A stretch of DNA of 64,000 nt from an uncultured Collinsella sp. (GCA_947507155.1 CANNOC010000013.1:1-64000); one strand, 5' to 3'. Positions 9,294 through 17,102 are shown, numbered from the stretch's first letter. Made by a program: numbers and translations. The notes: generated by a model from the sequence alone, not told the origin.

Positions 9294-9333
9294 GAGGGGC
9301 TGGACGACCAAGTGCCGTTCAGCCCCTCTTTTG
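9294..9333 (+). terminator. intrinsic terminator after acetate kinase copy 1
   Basis: GAGGGGCTGGAC pairs with GTTCAGCCCCTC (one wobble) and is followed by TTTT. It separates the two kinase genes into different transcription units. Confidence 0.75.
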
Positions 9334-9445
9334 CGCTCGTCTGGCGACATTCTGATAGCTATTTATCAAGATATGATAACTTCTTATTAAAATGCGGCCG
9401 CCTTAAGGGGTCTGCGTCGACCGTATTGCACTGCAAAGGAGCCTC

Positions 9446-10624
9446 ATGAACGTACTTGTTGTCAACGCCGGCAGCTCAAGCCTTAAATATCAGCTTTTGG
9501 ATACCGATACCCGCGAGGTTTTCGCCAAGGGCAACTGCGAGCGTATCGGATCGGACATGGGCATCTTCGGCCACTCCGAGAATGGTGGCGCCAAGCAGAC
9601 CGAGGAGGTTCCCTTCCCCGATCATCGCTCTGCGATCGCTCGCGTGCTCGAGGAGCTCGAGAAGACCGACTTTACGATCGATGGCATTGGACATCGTATC
9701 GTTCAGGGCGGCTGGCACTTCGATGATTCCGCAGTTGTCGACGACGAGGTCATGGCTAAGATTCTCGAGGTAGCCCCCTTGGCTCCGCTGCACAACTACG
9801 GCGAGGCCGCGGCGATTGAGTATTGCCGCGAGAAGTATCCGGAGCTGCCCAACGTGGCCGTCTTCGACACCTCGTTCCACATGACCATGCCCGAGGTTGC
9901 CTACACCTACGCCCTGCCCAAGGACGTGTGCGACAAGTACCACGTGCGCAAGTACGGCGCCCACGGTACGAGCCACCGCTACGAGTGGATGATGGCTAAG
10001 GAGATCCTGGGCTCGTGCTGCCACCGTCTGCTTTCGTGCCATCTGGGCAATGGCGCTTCGCTCGCCGCCATCGAGGACGGCGTGTGCCGCGACACCACGA
10101 TGGGTCTCACACCGCTCGACGGCCTGATGATGGGAACCCGCTGCGGCTCCATCGACCCGGCTACCGTGTGCTACCTGCAGCGCGAGGGCGGCTACAGCTA
10201 TCAGGAAGTCGATGACATGATGAACAAGCAGTCCGGTCTGCTTGCCATCTCGGGTATCTCCAACGACGCCCGCGATATCCGTACGCGCGCCTCCGAGGGA
10301 GATGAGCGCTGCCTGCTCGCCTTCGACATGTTCGCCTACAAGGCCATGCAGCAGGCCGGTTCCATGATCGCTTCCATGGCGGGCGTGGACACCATCACCT
10401 TTACCGCCGGCATTGGCGAGAACGACTGGTCGATCCGCAAGGCCTTCTGCGACTGCTTTGAGTGGCTGGGCGTGCGCATCGACGACAACAAGAACCGTGA
10501 GGCTGTGGGCAACGGCCCGCAGGTCATCAGTGCCGCCGGTTCCGCCGTCACGGTCATGGTCATCCCCACCGACGAGGAATACATGATCGCCCACGACGTC
10601 GAGCGTCTGACCAAGAACAACTAA
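9446..10624 (+). CDS. ackA: acetate kinase, copy 2
   Basis: A 392-residue acetokinase, the same length as copy 1, keeping the canonical residues: HGTSHRY with His177 and GNGAS with Asn202, plus DTSFHMTMP and FTAGIGENDW. It should make ATP from acetyl phosphate together with the Pta encoded convergently downstream. GCAAAGGAG precedes the start. It has its own 163-nt upstream gap with an AT-rich stretch (about 9357-9395) that may hold a promoter, and its own terminator. A tandem pair of full-length ackA genes is unusual. Confidence 0.92.
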   Translation: MNVLVVNAGSSSLKYQLLDTDTREVFAKGNCERIGSDMGIFGHSENGGAKQTEEVPFPDHRSAIARVLEELEKTDFTIDGIGHRIVQGGWHFDDSAVVDDEVMAKILEVAPLAPLHNYGEAAAIEYCREKYPELPNVAVFDTSFHMTMPEVAYTYALPKDVCDKYHVRKYGAHGTSHRYEWMMAKEILGSCCHRLLSCHLGNGASLAAIEDGVCRDTTMGLTPLDGLMMGTRCGSIDPATVCYLQREGGYSYQEVDDMMNKQSGLLAISGISNDARDIRTRASEGDERCLLAFDMFAYKAMQQAGSMIASMAGVDTITFTAGIGENDWSIRKAFCDCFEWLGVRIDDNKNREAVGNGPQVISAAGSAVTVMVIPTDEEYMIAHDVERLTKNN

Positions 10625-10646
10625 CGCGCTCATTTGCAAGTAAACG

Positions 10647-10680
10647 AAAGGCCTCCAGAGCAACAGCTCCGGAGGCCTTT
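10647..10680 (+). terminator. intrinsic terminator after acetate kinase copy 2
   Basis: A strong stem, AAAGGCCTCC against GGAGGCCTTT, with a further inner pair GAGC/GCTC. The final CTTT supplies a short T-run. Confidence 0.75.
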
Positions 10681-10830
10681 CTGCTAGCAGGCGGAAATTC
10701 CAGTCCCAAAGTGACCATCGCCAGCAACGCCTGCGCTCCCAGCAACGGCGCCCGATCATTCAGACCTTCAGCTCCAGCTCGCAGCCAAGCCGCCGTCCAC
10801 CCCAGATACCCTGATTGTTACGTGACGGTA

Positions 10831-10961
10831 GAAGGCAGCACAGGTTAACCCCTGAAAACACTCCGCAGGCCAGAAACGCCCCCGTTCATAGCTCCGAAGG
10901 AGCAGAACGGGGGCGTTTCATTGGTCGAGGACGTTTTCAGGGGTTAACCTGTGCTGCCTTC
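10831..10961. repeat. three-level nested inverted repeat 3' of pta
   Basis: The outer arms 10831-10859 and 10933-10961 are a perfect 29-bp inverted repeat. Inside lie a perfect 15-bp pair (10873-10887 with 10905-10919) and a 5-bp hairpin GCTCC/GGAGC. The unpaired segments between levels are 13 nt on each side. In the minus direction it starts 16 nt after the pta stop. There is no T-run after the outer stem, though the middle stem ends CGTTTC. The rest of the 10681-10977 gap shows nothing else. Confidence 0.8.
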
Positions 10962-10977
10962 GGCGGGGATATGTCCG

Positions 10978-11958
10978 CTACTCAGCCATCTGAGCCTGGA
11001 CGGCAGTGATGGCCACGACACCCACGATGTCGTCGGCAGAGCAGCCGCGCGAAAGGTCGTTGACCGGCTTGGCGATGCCCTGCAGGATGGGGCCGTAGGC
11101 GTCGGCGCCGGCGAAGCGCTGGACCAGCTTGTAGCCGATGTTGCCGGCCTCGAGGTCGGGGAACACGAGCACGTTGGCCTTGCCAGCAACGGAGGAGCCG
11201 GGAGCCTTGAGCTGGGCGACGGTGGGGACGATGGCAGCGTCGAGCTGCAGGTCGCCATCGATGGCGAGCTCGGGAGCCTTCTCCTTACAGAACTTCACGG
11301 CCTCCTGGACCTTCTTGGCGACCTCGCCGCCGGCGGAGCCCATGGTGGAGTAGGAGAGCATGGCCACGTGCGGCTCAACGTTGCCCATGAAGGTGGACCA
11401 GGAGTGAGCGGAGGCGATGGCGATCTCGGAGAGCTCGTCGGAGGACGGGTTGATGTTGAGGCCGCAGTCGGCGAAGATCAGCGTGCCGTCGGTGCCGAAC
11501 TGCGGGGTGTCGGTGCACATCACGAAGAAGGCCGAGACCAGCTTGGTGCCCGGGGCGGTCTTGAGGATCTGCAGCGCGGGGCGCAGCGTGTCGGCGGTGG
11601 AGTGGCAGGCGCCGGAGACCAGGCCGTCGGCGTCGCCCATCTTGACCATCATGGTGCCAAAGTAGGTAGCGTCCATCACCTGGGCGCGAGCCTGCTCGAT
11701 GGTGACGCCCTTCTTGGCGCGGAGCTCGGCAAACTTCTGCGCGTACTCCTCGTGCTTCTCGGCATTGCGCGGATCGATGACGGTAGCGCCGGGAACGTCG
11801 ATCTCGTCGGGGTTACCCAGGATGACGATCTTTGCCAGGCCCTCCTCGATGATCTTGGTGGCTGCGACGATGGTGCGCGGATCCTCGCCCTCGGGCAGGA
11901 CGATCGTCTTAAGGTCGGCCTTGGCGGCAGACTTCATACGGTTTAGGAAATCGCTCAT
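10978..11958 (-). CDS. pta: phosphate acetyltransferase
   Basis: A 326-residue short-form phosphotransacetylase without the N-terminal DRTGG extension. It converts acetyl-CoA plus phosphate to acetyl phosphate, feeding the neighbouring acetate kinases. Recognisable blocks are IVLPEGEDPRT at the start, GLVSGACHSTADTLRPALQ in the middle and FPDLEAGNIGYKLVQRFAG near the C-terminus. TAAGGAG precedes the ATG. The gene is convergent with ackA copy 2 rather than co-operonic, so balanced expression must come from separate promoters. Confidence 0.93.
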   Translation of the reverse strand: MSDFLNRMKSAAKADLKTIVLPEGEDPRTIVAATKIIEEGLAKIVILGNPDEIDVPGATVIDPRNAEKHEEYAQKFAELRAKKGVTIEQARAQVMDATYFGTMMVKMGDADGLVSGACHSTADTLRPALQILKTAPGTKLVSAFFVMCTDTPQFGTDGTLIFADCGLNINPSSDELSEIAIASAHSWSTFMGNVEPHVAMLSYSTMGSAGGEVAKKVQEAVKFCKEKAPELAIDGDLQLDAAIVPTVAQLKAPGSSVAGKANVLVFPDLEAGNIGYKLVQRFAGADAYGPILQGIAKPVNDLSRGCSADDIVGVVAITAVQAQMAE

Positions 11959-12011
11959 GTTACTCCTTACAAGCGTTTCGCTAAGCTCCAGGCGCCCGGC
12001 TGTTCACGAAT

Positions 12012-12032
12012 AAACCCGCTGCTAGCGGGTTT
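12012..12032. other. small hairpin in the pta leader
   Basis: AAACCCGCT and AGCGGGTTT form a perfect 9-bp stem with a 3-nt loop about 55 nt upstream of the pta start. It would lie in the pta 5' untranslated region and could affect leader stability; no T-run follows on either strand. Confidence 0.4.
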
Positions 12033-12085
12033 ACCTTTCAATTATGTACGCCGCGGTGCTTGAGCTTTCCTTGTGTGGCAAGCTC

Positions 12086-12111
12086 ATTATAGGACGCATT
12101 AGCGCTATAAT
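12086..12111. promoter_or_regulatory. overlapping divergent -10 boxes for pta and glf
   Basis: ATTATAG and CTATAAT form a symmetric pair, giving a TATAAT hexamer on each strand (plus strand 12106-12111, minus strand 12086-12091). Divergent transcription towards pta and glf would start here. The -35 boxes are weak on both sides. Confidence 0.4.
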
Positions 12112-12127
12112 CGCTCTGATAAATATG

Positions 12128-12146
12128 TCTCGAAGAATGTTCGAGA
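12128..12146. promoter_or_regulatory. perfect dyad upstream of glf
   Basis: TCTCGAA (12128-12134) and TTCGAGA (12140-12146) form a perfect 7-bp inverted repeat with a 5-bp spacer, just after the putative glf -10 box. It could be an operator or a leader hairpin. The spacing does not match a LexA box. Confidence 0.35.
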
Positions 12147-12189
12147 AAAGCCCAGCTAACGAGCCCGTGGCTTTTGACAAGGAGTATCG

Positions 12190-13392
12190 ATGCAGATTAC
12201 CTCAGGCCTGCCTGAAGGCTTTAATGCCGGTGCGTACGACATGATTGTTGTCGGCGCCGGTTATGCCGGTGCCGTTTGCGCCCGCCGTCTTGCCGAAACT
12301 ATCGGCTATCGTGTTGCCGTTTTGGAGCGCCGTAGCCACATTGCGGGCAATGCCTTCGACTGCACTGACGAGGCGGGAATCCTGGTCCACGAGTATGGTC
12401 CGCACATCTACCATACCTTTAACGAGCGCGTCCACAATTTCCTGTCGCGCTTTACCAAGTGGACGGACTACCAGCACAAGGTGCTTGCCAACATCAACGG
12501 CACCCTCATGCCCGTGCCTTTTAACCACGCGAGCCTCAAGCTCGCCTTTGGCGACGAGCGCGGCGAGGAGCTGTATCAGAAGCTCGTGGAGACCTTTGGC
12601 AAGGACGTCAAGGTGCCCATCATGGAGCTGCGCAAGAAGAACGACCCGGATCTTGCCGAGGTCGCCGATTACGTCTACGAGAACGTCTTTTTGCATTACA
12701 CCATGAAGCAGTGGGGCCAGACGCCCGACCAGATCGATCCCTCGATCACCGGTCGCGTTCCCGTCTTTGTGGGCGACGATGACCGCTACTTCCCGCAGGC
12801 TCCCTTCCAGGGCATGCCGCAGGACGGCTATACCGCGCTGTTCGAGCACATGCTCGACCACGATCTGATTGATGTGTTCTGCGACGTGGACGCCCGCGAC
12901 CTCTTCGAGATCGACGAGACCACCGTCAAGATCGACGGTAAGGTCTATGGCGGCGAGATCGTCTACACCGGTCCGCTCGACGAGCTGTTCAACCTCGACC
13001 TGGGCGCTCTGCCGTACCGTACGCTCGACATGAAGTTCGAGACGCTCGATATGGACCAGTTCCAGCCCGTGGGCACCGTCAACTACACCACGAGCGAGGA
13101 TTACACGCGTATCACCGAGTTCAAGAACATGACTGGCCAGGTCCTGCCCGGCAAGACCACCATCATGAAGGAGTACTCCAAGGCCTATACGCCCGGCTCG
13201 GGCGAGACGCCGTACTACGCCATTCTTGAGCCCGAGAACCGTGAGCTCTATGAGCGCTATCTTGAGCGCGTTCAGAACCTGACGAACTTCCACCCGGTGG
13301 GTCGCCTGGCCGAGTATCGTTACTACGATATGGATGCCGTTACCAACTCCGCCCTCGATCTTTCGGATGAGATTATCGCCTGCCATGCATAA
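12190..13392 (+). CDS. glf: UDP-galactopyranose mutase
   Basis: A 400-residue flavoenzyme that interconverts UDP-galactopyranose and UDP-galactofuranose, supplying galactofuranose for cell-surface glycans. The N-terminal FAD-binding motif VVGAGYAGAVCARRLAE is followed by ERRSHIAGNAFD and HEYGPHIYHT, both characteristic of Glf; YEN.F..YT.KQWG and YFPQAPFQGMPQDGYT also fit. AAGGAG lies 6 nt before the ATG. The gene overlaps the following glycosyltransferase by 8 nt, indicating translational coupling. Confidence 0.95.
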   Translation: MQITSGLPEGFNAGAYDMIVVGAGYAGAVCARRLAETIGYRVAVLERRSHIAGNAFDCTDEAGILVHEYGPHIYHTFNERVHNFLSRFTKWTDYQHKVLANINGTLMPVPFNHASLKLAFGDERGEELYQKLVETFGKDVKVPIMELRKKNDPDLAEVADYVYENVFLHYTMKQWGQTPDQIDPSITGRVPVFVGDDDRYFPQAPFQGMPQDGYTALFEHMLDHDLIDVFCDVDARDLFEIDETTVKIDGKVYGGEIVYTGPLDELFNLDLGALPYRTLDMKFETLDMDQFQPVGTVNYTTSEDYTRITEFKNMTGQVLPGKTTIMKEYSKAYTPGSGETPYYAILEPENRELYERYLERVQNLTNFHPVGRLAEYRYYDMDAVTNSALDLSDEIIACHA

Positions 13393-14416
13393 AGTCATAT
13401 CATTCGGTATTCCCTCGTATAACGCCGCCAAGGACATGGACCATTGCATCACCTCCATTCTGGAGGGGAGCAATTACGCCACCGATATCGAGATCATCAT
13501 CGTTGATGACGGTTCCAAGGACGAGACGGCGGCCAAGGCCGATGAGTGGGAGACGCGTTACCCCGGAATCATCCGCGCGGTGCATCAGGAGAACGGCGGC
13601 CACGGCATTGCCGTCCTTTCGGGCTTGCGCGAGGCACAGGGCACCTACTACAAAGTTGTCGACTCGGACGACTGGCTCGATGGCGCAGCCCTGTCGACCA
13701 TGCTTTCGATCCTTCGCGGTTTTGAGGAGCGCGACCAGCGCGTCGACCTCTTTATCTCGAACTATGTGTACGAGAAGGTTTACGAGGGTACGCACACCGC
13801 TATTGGCTACAAGTTTGCCCTGCCGCGAAAAAAGATCTTTACCTGGGACCAGATTGGTCATTTCCGTCTGGACCAGAATCTGCTCATGCACAGCCTGTGC
13901 TATCGCACGGATGTGCTGCGCGCGTCCAATCTGCCTATGCCGCCGCACACGTTCTATGTAGACAACATCTACGCCTACGTGCCGCTGCCGCGCTGCAAGA
14001 CCATGTACTACGCCGACATCGACCTCTATCGGTACTTTATCGGTCGCGAGGGCCAGAGCGTCAACGAGGCCACGATGGTCAAGCGTCTGGACCAGCAGTT
14101 CCGCGTGACGCGCATCATGATGGAGTCGTTCCACCTGTACAGCGATGTCGAGTCGTCGCGTCTGCGCTCGTACATGATGGGCTATTTCACCATGATGATG
14201 GCAATCTGCTCGGTGCTTACTAAGCTTTCCGACGAGGATTGTGCCGATGAGCGCCTGAAGACGTTGTGGAGTGATTTAAAGGCCTATGACGAGCGTATGT
14301 ATCGTCGTGCACGCTACGGTGTGGTCGGCTTCTTCACCAATCTGCGCGGTCGTGCCGGTGACAAAACCACACTCGGCCTATACCGTCTTGCCTCAAAGAT
14401 CTTCAAATTCAACTAG
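13385..14416 (+). CDS. family 2 glycosyltransferase
   Basis: A 343-residue GT-A fold glycosyltransferase. The N-terminal domain has SFGIPSYNAAKDM, the nucleotide-binding EIIIVDDGSKDET and the metal-binding VDSDDWLD. The start overlaps the glf stop (ATGCATAA), which favours this ATG over an upstream one inside glf. The C-terminal third is helical and basic, possibly membrane-associated. Coupling with glf suggests transfer of a sugar, perhaps galactofuranose, onto a surface polymer (inference). A fragment resembling its last residues lies inverted about 180 nt downstream. Confidence 0.88.
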   Translation: MHKVISFGIPSYNAAKDMDHCITSILEGSNYATDIEIIIVDDGSKDETAAKADEWETRYPGIIRAVHQENGGHGIAVLSGLREAQGTYYKVVDSDDWLDGAALSTMLSILRGFEERDQRVDLFISNYVYEKVYEGTHTAIGYKFALPRKKIFTWDQIGHFRLDQNLLMHSLCYRTDVLRASNLPMPPHTFYVDNIYAYVPLPRCKTMYYADIDLYRYFIGREGQSVNEATMVKRLDQQFRVTRIMMESFHLYSDVESSRLRSYMMGYFTMMMAICSVLTKLSDEDCADERLKTLWSDLKAYDERMYRRARYGVVGFFTNLRGRAGDKTTLGLYRLASKIFKFN

Positions 14417-14448
14417 CTGCTGAGTAATCGCTGCTGATGGGTTGACTG

Positions 14449-14558
14449 GGCCCCTTGGCCTTTAGTTTGCTACTGCGAACAGTCCTGCTCGCACGGAAAG
14501 CACATTGAGTGCTTTCCGGCTCGTGCGGAACTTGTATCAAACTAAAGGCCAAGGGGCC
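14449..14558 (+). repeat. structured 3' element A (long inverted repeat with conserved core)
   Basis: The arms 14449-14469 and 14538-14558 are a perfect 21-bp inverted repeat. The apical hairpin is CGGAAAGCAC/GTGCTTTCCG with loop ATTGA. The core (ACAGTCCTG, CTCGCACG, then GGCTCGTGCGGAACT) is almost identical to that of element B at 14653-14777 read on the minus strand, with paired stem changes between copies. It begins 32 nt after the glycosyltransferase stop, in that gene's orientation. No T-run follows. Confidence 0.75.
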
Positions 14559-14562
14559 TCTG

Positions 14563-14625
14563 CTACAAGAATCGATTGTCAGGCTGCCAGAATTTGAAGA
14601 TCTTAGACGCGCGGTACACAGGGGC
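14563..14625 (-). pseudogene. C-terminal remnant of a glycosyltransferase-like gene
   Basis: The minus strand reads VYRASKIFKFWQPDNRFL then stop. This matches the end of the intact glycosyltransferase (LYRLASKIFKFN, stop at 14416), including 15 identical bases (14590-14604 against 14396-14410, inverted). Only about 20 codons remain and the frame upstream shows no further similarity. It looks like the tail of a second, oppositely oriented paralogue, lost except for this scrap between elements A and B. Confidence 0.5.
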
Positions 14626-14652
14626 CTGGGCTGAAAGGGATTTAGTTGAGTA

Positions 14653-14777
14653 GGTTGCCCGGTGGGTCTTGGTTATGTTTGTCGCGAGTTCCGCACGAGC
14701 CGAAGAGCACTTAATGTGCTCTTCGTGCGAGCCAGGACTGTAGAGCAGCAAACATAACCAAGACCCACCGGGCAACC
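14653..14777 (-). repeat. structured 3' element B (long inverted repeat with conserved core)
   Basis: The arms 14653-14681 and 14749-14777 are a perfect 29-bp inverted repeat around an apical hairpin CGAAGAGCAC/GTGCTCTTCG. On the minus strand the core matches element A over about 70 nt. It starts 12 nt after the stop of the minus-strand peptidase gene, the same relation to its upstream gene as element A. Outer arm sequences differ from A, but both inner ends are GTTTG/CAAAC. Confidence 0.75.
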
Positions 14778-14789
14778 GGACGAGTTAGT

Positions 14790-15791
14790 TTACTTCGCGG
14801 CGCCGGGGATGCCGTGGGAGGTTTTAGCGGTTTTGGCTCCGTTTACGATGGCAGCTTCTAGGGCCCTTACTGCGAGCATACCCAGCAGGTCTAGGGGAAC
14901 GGCGGCGCTTGCCTGGGCACCCAGTTTGCCGCTGGCGAGGGTGTAGATGGTGTCGCCGTCGTTGGTGGTGTGTGTGGGGCGGATGGCGTGCGCGTAGGCG
15001 TCTGCGGCCATCTGAGAGACTTTGGTGGCCTGGGCCTTGGTGAGCTCCACATTGGTGACGATGCAGCTGATGGTGGTGTTGGTGCGGTCGAGCGGCATTT
15101 GCATAGATCCGGCGGCGGCAAAGGCGGCGAGCTCCATGTCGACGATCTGGTCGCTATCGGTCGCGGCGCGCATGCCCGCCACCCATTCGCCAGTGGTCGG
15201 GTCGACGACGTTGCCGCAGGCGTTGACCGAGACCACGGCGCCCACCTTGACGGGGCCGAGTGCCACGGCAGCAGCTCCGAGGCCGGCCTTCATGCAGGTG
15301 GCAGGTCCCATGAGTTTGCCTACGGTGGCGCCGGTGCCGGCACCCACATTGCCCTGCTCGAGCGAGGCAGGGGTGTGGTCGAGCGCCTCGCGCACGGCGG
15401 CGATACCGGCCTCAATGTCGGGGCGCACGGTGGGGTCGCCAAAGGCGAGGTCGAAGATGCAGCTGGAGCACACGATAGGCACCTGCGTGGGACCGACGGG
15501 CAAGCCGATGCCGCGGCTCTCAAGCTCGCGGGCGACGCCGCTTGCGGCTTCGAGGCCAAAGGCCGATCCGCCCGAAAGGCAGACGGCGTGGACCTTATCG
15601 ACGGTGTTTTCGGGGCGCAGCAGGTCGGTCTCGCGCGAAGCGGGAGCGCCACCGCGTACGTCAACGCCACCGGTGGCACCCTCGGGCGCCACGATTACGG
15701 TGCAGCCGGTGCCAGCCTCCTCGTCCGTATAGTTGCCAAAGCAAAAGCCATCGACGTTGCAAACATCGATGGCTTCGAGCAGTGTGTCCAT
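14790..15791 (-). CDS. P1/S58-family (DmpA-like) peptidase
   Basis: A 333-residue protein of the DmpA / NylC N-terminal-nucleophile family, whose members self-cleave to expose a catalytic Ser or Thr. The conserved GNVGAGTGATVGK and the RPTHTTNDGDT block near the C-terminus are present. Asn238-Thr239 within RTNTTIS is the likely autocleavage site by analogy with NylC. The ATG at 15791 has AGGAG 5 nt upstream; the frame stays open further up, but that part lies in the maf gene. Likely cytoplasmic aminopeptidase or amide hydrolase, substrate unknown. Confidence 0.85.
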   Translation of the reverse strand: MDTLLEAIDVCNVDGFCFGNYTDEEAGTGCTVIVAPEGATGGVDVRGGAPASRETDLLRPENTVDKVHAVCLSGGSAFGLEAASGVARELESRGIGLPVGPTQVPIVCSSCIFDLAFGDPTVRPDIEAGIAAVREALDHTPASLEQGNVGAGTGATVGKLMGPATCMKAGLGAAAVALGPVKVGAVVSVNACGNVVDPTTGEWVAGMRAATDSDQIVDMELAAFAAAGSMQMPLDRTNTTISCIVTNVELTKAQATKVSQMAADAYAHAIRPTHTTNDGDTIYTLASGKLGAQASAAVPLDLLGMLAVRALEAAIVNGAKTAKTSHGIPGAAK

Positions 15792-15852
15792 ATTTTCTCC
15801 TATCGGTTTTCCGCCGGGCCTTATGCCCGGTCGGGATCCGTACGGTACGGCA

Positions 15853-15883
15853 AAATTGCAGGCGCTGGGGGATACCCAGCGCC
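15853..15883 (-). terminator. terminator after maf
   Basis: On the minus strand a perfect 9-bp stem (GGCGCTGGG/CCCAGCGCC, loop of 5) starts 8 nt after the maf stop and is followed by TGCAATTTT. The T-run is slightly displaced. Confidence 0.55.
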
Positions 15884-15891
15884 AGATGCAA

Positions 15892-16473
15892 TTACGAGAG
15901 TTTTTGAATCGCGCGTGCGACGCGGGCGATGGGCAAGCCCACCACGTTGTAGAAGTCACCCGAAATGTCGTGCACGAGCATGCGGCCGCCTGTGCCCTGG
16001 ATGCCGTAGGCTCCGGCCTTGTCCATGGGTTCGCCGGAGGCAACATAGCGCTTGATCTGCTCCTCGGTAAGCTCATAGAACGTCACGTCGGTCACATCGA
16101 CAAACGACAGGCTCTCGGCGGCATGCGGAGCTGTAGCGTCGCCGGCTTTAACGATGCAGACGCCGGTCGCCACCTGGTGCGTGCGGCCCGAAAGCTCGCG
16201 GAGCATGGTGCGCGCCTCGTCCTCGTTTGCCGGCTTACCCAAAATCATGCCATCGAAGGTGACGATGGTATCGGCCGCGACGGTCAGTTCGTTGGGCTCG
16301 GCATGCTCGGCCGCGACGGCAGCAGCTTTGGCACGCGCCAAGCGCTCGACGAGCGTAAGCGGAGCTTCGCCATCAAAAGGCGTTTCATCGATGTCTGCGG
16401 GAATTACGCGAATGTTATAGCCCGCCTCGCGCATCAGCTCTATGCGGCGCGGCGATTGCGAAGCCAAAATCAT
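15892..16473 (-). CDS. maf: Maf-family nucleoside triphosphate pyrophosphatase
   Basis: A 193-residue Maf/HAM1-like protein. It starts ILASQSPRRIELMREAG, the phosphate-binding signature of the family, and carries AADTIVTFDG with a catalytic Asp, then KPANEDEA. Members hydrolyse dTTP, UTP or modified pyrimidine nucleotides to the monophosphate and slow division when overproduced. Its ATG overlaps the stop of the upstream DJ-1-like gene (ATGA), so the two are translationally coupled. Confidence 0.93.
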   Translation of the reverse strand: MILASQSPRRIELMREAGYNIRVIPADIDETPFDGEAPLTLVERLARAKAAAVAAEHAEPNELTVAADTIVTFDGMILGKPANEDEARTMLRELSGRTHQVATGVCIVKAGDATAPHAAESLSFVDVTDVTFYELTEEQIKRYVASGEPMDKAGAYGIQGTGGRMLVHDISGDFYNVVGLPIARVARAIQKLS

Positions 16474-17012
16474 AGTTGGATGCCCTCGGCGACCTTCTCG
16501 ACGGCCTTTTCGCCGGCGAGCGTGCGCAGCAGCTCCAAGGCAAAGGGGAGTGACTGTGCCATGCCGCTAGCGGTGATGATATTGCCGTCTTGCGTGACCT
16601 TCTCGCCGGTATAGGTGCCCTCGGGGAAGCTCTTCTCAAAGCCGGGGAAGCACGTGGCGCGGCGTCCCTCGAGTAGACCAAGCTCGCCCAGGATAAACGG
16701 GGCGGCGCAGATGGCGGCAACGTGCTTGGTCGCGGCGAAATCGCAGACTACGTCGCAGACGCGCTGGTCGGCGCGCAGGTTGGTGGCACCGGGCAGGCCG
16801 CCGGGCAGCACGACGCAGTCGTACTCGTCAAAGTTGATTTCGTCAAAGAGCGCATCACAGGTTACGGGAATCTGCAGCGAGCTCACGACCTCGCGCGTGG
16901 GCATGATCGAGACGAGCGTGGCGCGCACGCCGCCGCGACGCATGACGTCGACCATGGTCAGGCATTCAATCGTTTCAAAGCCATCGGCGGCGAGAACGGC
17001 AACGCTGGGCAT
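16470..17012 (-). CDS. DJ-1/PfpI-family protein (YajL-like)
   Basis: A 180-residue flavodoxin-like protein of the DJ-1/ThiJ/PfpI superfamily. The nucleophile elbow HVAAICAAP places the reactive cysteine at Cys102, and Glu13 in DGFETIE matches the glutamate that stabilises it in DJ-1. VDVMRRGGVRATLV is typical of the YajL/DJ-1 branch. Proposed roles are protein quality control and deglycation; no single reaction is certain. The start at 17012 has AAAGGAACTCTC before it; an upstream in-frame ATG at 17078 has no such site. Confidence 0.88.
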   Translation of the reverse strand: MPSVAVLAADGFETIECLTMVDVMRRGGVRATLVSIMPTREVVSSLQIPVTCDALFDEINFDEYDCVVLPGGLPGATNLRADQRVCDVVCDFAATKHVAAICAAPFILGELGLLEGRRATCFPGFEKSFPEGTYTGEKVTQDGNIITASGMAQSLPFALELLRTLAGEKAVEKVAEGIQL

Positions 17013-17102
17013 GAGAGTTCCTTTCGTAAGGCGGCATACAATTAGGCGTCTTATACCCCGAAGACATGCGCTTGCCACGCTCGATTTCCCAATGTTTAAA
17101 AA

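Noticed and set aside
12128-12146. LexA box ahead of glf
   Set aside because: The half-sites TCGAA/TTCGA are one base too close together for the SOS box, and no SOS gene is nearby.
14563-14775. A 70-residue minus-strand protein running through element B
   Set aside because: Most of the frame is the repeat element itself; only the last 20 codons resemble a protein, so it was annotated as a remnant instead.
15792-16076. N-terminal extension of the P1-type peptidase
   Set aside because: The frame is open upstream but overlaps maf and its terminator, and a good ribosome site marks the start at 15791.
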